A stretch of 64,000 bases of DNA from Sipunculus nudus (taxonomy: Eukaryota > Annelida > Sipuncula > Golfingiida > Sipunculidae): NCBI GenBank assembly GCA_026874595.1, contig JAPPUL010000070.1:1-64000 (forward strand). Direction: 5' to 3'. Positions 61,895 to 64,000 of the stretch are shown here, in pieces. The notes beneath the pieces are model-generated. The model ran no database searches. It was given only the letters and a program-made list of their open reading frames with translations, and was not told the origin of the DNA. Each line of letters opens with the position of its first letter. The first letter of the stretch is position 1. Both the position numbers and the translations under genes were made by a program.

Positions 61895-64000
61895 TTATTT
61901 TATCGTTCTAAAAGATGTTTCGTAGGATGAGAAATTATCAAAACTATCTGATGTTCGGATAACTAAAATATTAGTATTGCCTTTGACGACATTTTCATTT
62001 GTATGTTTTAGTTTGAATCTAAACAATTCAGTTTTCTGATCGTATAATAAATCTTTAGGTTTTATATATACCCAATCTTTGCTATTAAGAGAATAATGGA
62101 TTGTCTTTATATTACTTAAATTATCTTTAGCAAGGCCCTCAACGTATATTCCATCATATCTTGTATATACTTTTACATACTGTATTTTTGGCGGTGTGTT
62201 ATCTACTTTTAGGAGTTTACTTATGTTTATTCCCTTTTCTATGCGACCAGGTGTATTTGACTTTTTATCAGATGCCACAACCTTAAATTTATAATTACCG
62301 TTGGGAAGTTTTCTTATGTCAAAATTAAAGAAGTTTTCACTAAGTCCCTCAGCAAGCAAAAACCAATTGTTATAACTCTCCTCTTTAAAGTATACATCAT
62401 AGGTAAGGACATCTTTATCCTCATCAAAGGCACTCCATTTTAAGATTGTTTGCCTTGATGGTATTAGATTTATATTTTCTGGTTTAACTTGTTGTTCGTT
62501 CTCATCATCATCATCATCTTTTTTGATAAGCATAATATTATCTACCTTTGGCGGACGATTGGCTGGAAGATAGGATAATACAACTGATTGTATTACAGGA
62601 GGAGTTTTTGTTTTTTTGGCAAGCTCTATTTTGTATTGTATATACTGTCCTGGCGGGGTTTTAATATAACTCCAAGAACCTCTATTATTTCCTTTGCTCC
62701 AATTGCTCCATGTTTTGTCAGGTATCTTTGTGCCTCCCGCTCTTGTGTATATTGAAATTAAAGAAGTAGTCTTGCCGCTCCACTTTATTAAACCCCAACG
62801 AGAGTAACTACCTGTGTCAAAAACTTTAGATGTATAAACGCCATCTTTTGAATAACTTAAACTAATATCAAGTACTTTGCCTAAATTTCCTGTTGTAACT
62901 ATCAAGTTATTCCCACTTGCAAGCAAGGATAATACATATATTTCATCAGTCTTTACAAATATTGAGGCCTTATTAACTCCTTCCACTTTGTATATTATCC
63001 CACGTGATGTGCCGGCGTATAACTTTCCATTATCATCTAGGGCAAGTGAATAGATTAATGTGTCATCAAGGGTTAGGAGTTTTTTAAGTTTTCCTTGGCT
63101 TAATTTATATATCGAGTTTTTTAAGGGTATCTTTTTTCCGGATTTACCTGCTTTGTTTTTGTTGGATATTGAGCCATAGATACTAAAACTGTCTCGGTAA
63201 TCTAGCGTTTGAGGTGGCATTTTACGGAATTTAGTTGCCGTACTAAAGTATATATTGCCCCTTTTATCAAGCACTATGTCCTTTATCTCACCTTCATAAC
63301 TATCATAAAGCACTTCAACTTCTTTTGTTTTGTTTTTGAACTTATATAATATCCCTTTCTCGCCGCTGCCGAAAATTACATGGTCTTTTCTTTTGTCTAC
63401 GGCAAGGCATAGAAAGTTAGTTTCGCTTTTTGAGAAAAAGACTTTTTTTGCCGTGCCTTCTTTACTTATCTTGTAAAGTCCTGCATCCGAGCCTGTTACT
63501 GCGTATACATTATCTTTTTTATCGTGTGCTATGTCCCATATGTAAATTTCTGGCAGCTTAGCAAACACTTTCCCAATGCCTGTTTTGCCATCGATTTTTA
63601 TTATTGTACCATCTGGAACTACAGAAGCGAAAATGTTCCCTTGACTATCTAAGGATAAGCTACTTATTGAAAGTCCGCTTGTATGCTTATAAAGTAGCTT
63701 CGGCCTTAAGCCTTGCGATTTCTTATATATATTAGGCTTATTTCCTGTCCCGAAATATATTGTTCCTTTGTTGTCTCCTACCGAAGACCATATATACAAT
63801 ATGTCCTTTTGACTAAATATTTCTTTTGTACTTGGTGAGAACGATAATCTGCCATATATATCTATAGTCACACCTTTAAAAGTTCCAAGCTCAAAATCCT
63901 CTATACTACTATCCTCTATAAACTGAGTAGTTACACCATATCCATTTATTGTAATGGCACAAAATAGTATAAGCAGAAGTCTTTTAATCTTTATAAGTTT
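61895..64000 (-). CDS. secreted beta-propeller/Ig-like protein, partial (5' end beyond right edge)
   Basis: The frame is open to the window edge for 702 codons. The visible N-terminus KIKRLLLILFCAITINGYG is a signal peptide, so only the first codon or so is missing. About residues 60-360 are repeated blades of the form DSQGNIFASVVPDGTI, DKKDNVYAVTGSDAG, DKRGNIYFSTATK and DDNGKLYAGTSRG, a seven-bladed-type propeller. Then come a jelly-roll-like region (WSNWSKG), an acidic KKDDDDDENE linker and two Ig/FN3-like domains to the end. Role unknown; with the LamG protein it forms an exported pair. Confidence 0.85.
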   Translation of the reverse strand, partial: KLIKIKRLLLILFCAITINGYGVTTQFIEDSSIEDFELGTFKGVTIDIYGRLSFSPSTKEIFSQKDILYIWSSVGDNKGTIYFGTGNKPNIYKKSQGLRPKLLYKHTSGLSISSLSLDSQGNIFASVVPDGTIIKIDGKTGIGKVFAKLPEIYIWDIAHDKKDNVYAVTGSDAGLYKISKEGTAKKVFFSKSETNFLCLAVDKRKDHVIFGSGEKGILYKFKNKTKEVEVLYDSYEGEIKDIVLDKRGNIYFSTATKFRKMPPQTLDYRDSFSIYGSISNKNKAGKSGKKIPLKNSIYKLSQGKLKKLLTLDDTLIYSLALDDNGKLYAGTSRGIIYKVEGVNKASIFVKTDEIYVLSLLASGNNLIVTTGNLGKVLDISLSYSKDGVYTSKVFDTGSYSRWGLIKWSGKTTSLISIYTRAGGTKIPDKTWSNWSKGNNRGSWSYIKTPPGQYIQYKIELAKKTKTPPVIQSVVLSYLPANRPPKVDNIMLIKKDDDDDENEQQVKPENINLIPSRQTILKWSAFDEDKDVLTYDVYFKEESYNNWFLLAEGLSENFFNFDIRKLPNGNYKFKVVASDKKSNTPGRIEKGINISKLLKVDNTPPKIQYVKVYTRYDGIYVEGLAKDNLSNIKTIHYSLNSKDWVYIKPKDLLYDQKTELFRFKLKHTNENVVKGNTNILVIRTSDSFDNFSSYETSFRTIK

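Overview
The window is AT-rich (roughly mid-30s percent GC by eye) chromosomal DNA of a diderm bacterium: it carries a TolC/adaptor/RND pump set, several lipoproteins, a Tat-type signal and many secreted proteins. Heme O synthase points to an aerobic terminal oxidase. The MEP pathway (dxs), AMP-forming acetyl-CoA synthetase with an acetate-type symporter, CHASE2 adenylate cyclase, a TIGR02757 protein and a GyrB containing the LPLWGKMLNVEK stretch together recall spirochaete/Leptospira-like or deltaproteobacteria-like genomes, but nothing here fixes the phylum. I see no rRNA, tRNA, CRISPR array, insertion sequence or phage gene.

Layout. 0-8 kb: partial hypothetical gene, amidohydrolase, birA-coaX, convergent dusB, a YpdA-like reductase fused to a NapH-like ferredoxin, and a membrane zinc-ribbon protein. 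8-14.8 kb: tgt, the fchA-folD one-carbon pair, DUF6599 and other envelope proteins, a methyltransferase and a broken zinc-ribbon gene. 15-21.8 kb (all minus): DUF4212-symporter-DUF294/CBS-exonuclease-acs acetate operon. 22-28.7 kb: aldehyde dehydrogenase, ABC ATPase, TIGR02757 protein, GH3 hydrolase and TPR protein. 28.7-37.7 kb: gyrB-dciA (minus), then the RND efflux operon and a NarL-type regulator. 37.9-44.9 kb: Fe-S aldo/keto reductase, folB, rlmN, a radical SAM protein and a CHASE2 cyclase. 45-51.2 kb: copA-copZ, adk and pyrR-pyrB-pyrC'. 51.2-58.7 kb: cyoE, dxs, prenyl synthase, DUF116 protein, P-loop kinase and glyS. 58.8-64 kb: dut, a TlpA-like protein and two large secreted proteins.

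Three window-wide features stand out. First, 17 reading-frame breaks between 3.1 and 24.8 kb can each be explained by one extra base in a homopolymer; the only other break I found, in the prenyl synthase, does not fit that pattern. Second, 12-15 bp tandem duplications recur just upstream of start codons or in frame near N-termini. They usually duplicate a purine-rich Shine-Dalgarno-like or -10-like motif, and the most striking is a 6 x 13 bp array of ribosome-site/ATG modules before the DUF116 gene. Third, genes fall into two codon dialects (ATA/GTA purine-ending versus ATT/GTT pyrimidine-ending) that follow strand and switch near 15.3, 21.9 and 51-54 kb, which suggests a replichore boundary plus an inverted block.

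The most interesting biochemistry is a FolD lacking the cyclohydrolase Lys, Gln and Asp, translationally coupled to a separate cyclohydrolase (FchA), and a metal-site-less dihydroorotase homologue (PyrC') overlapping pyrB.
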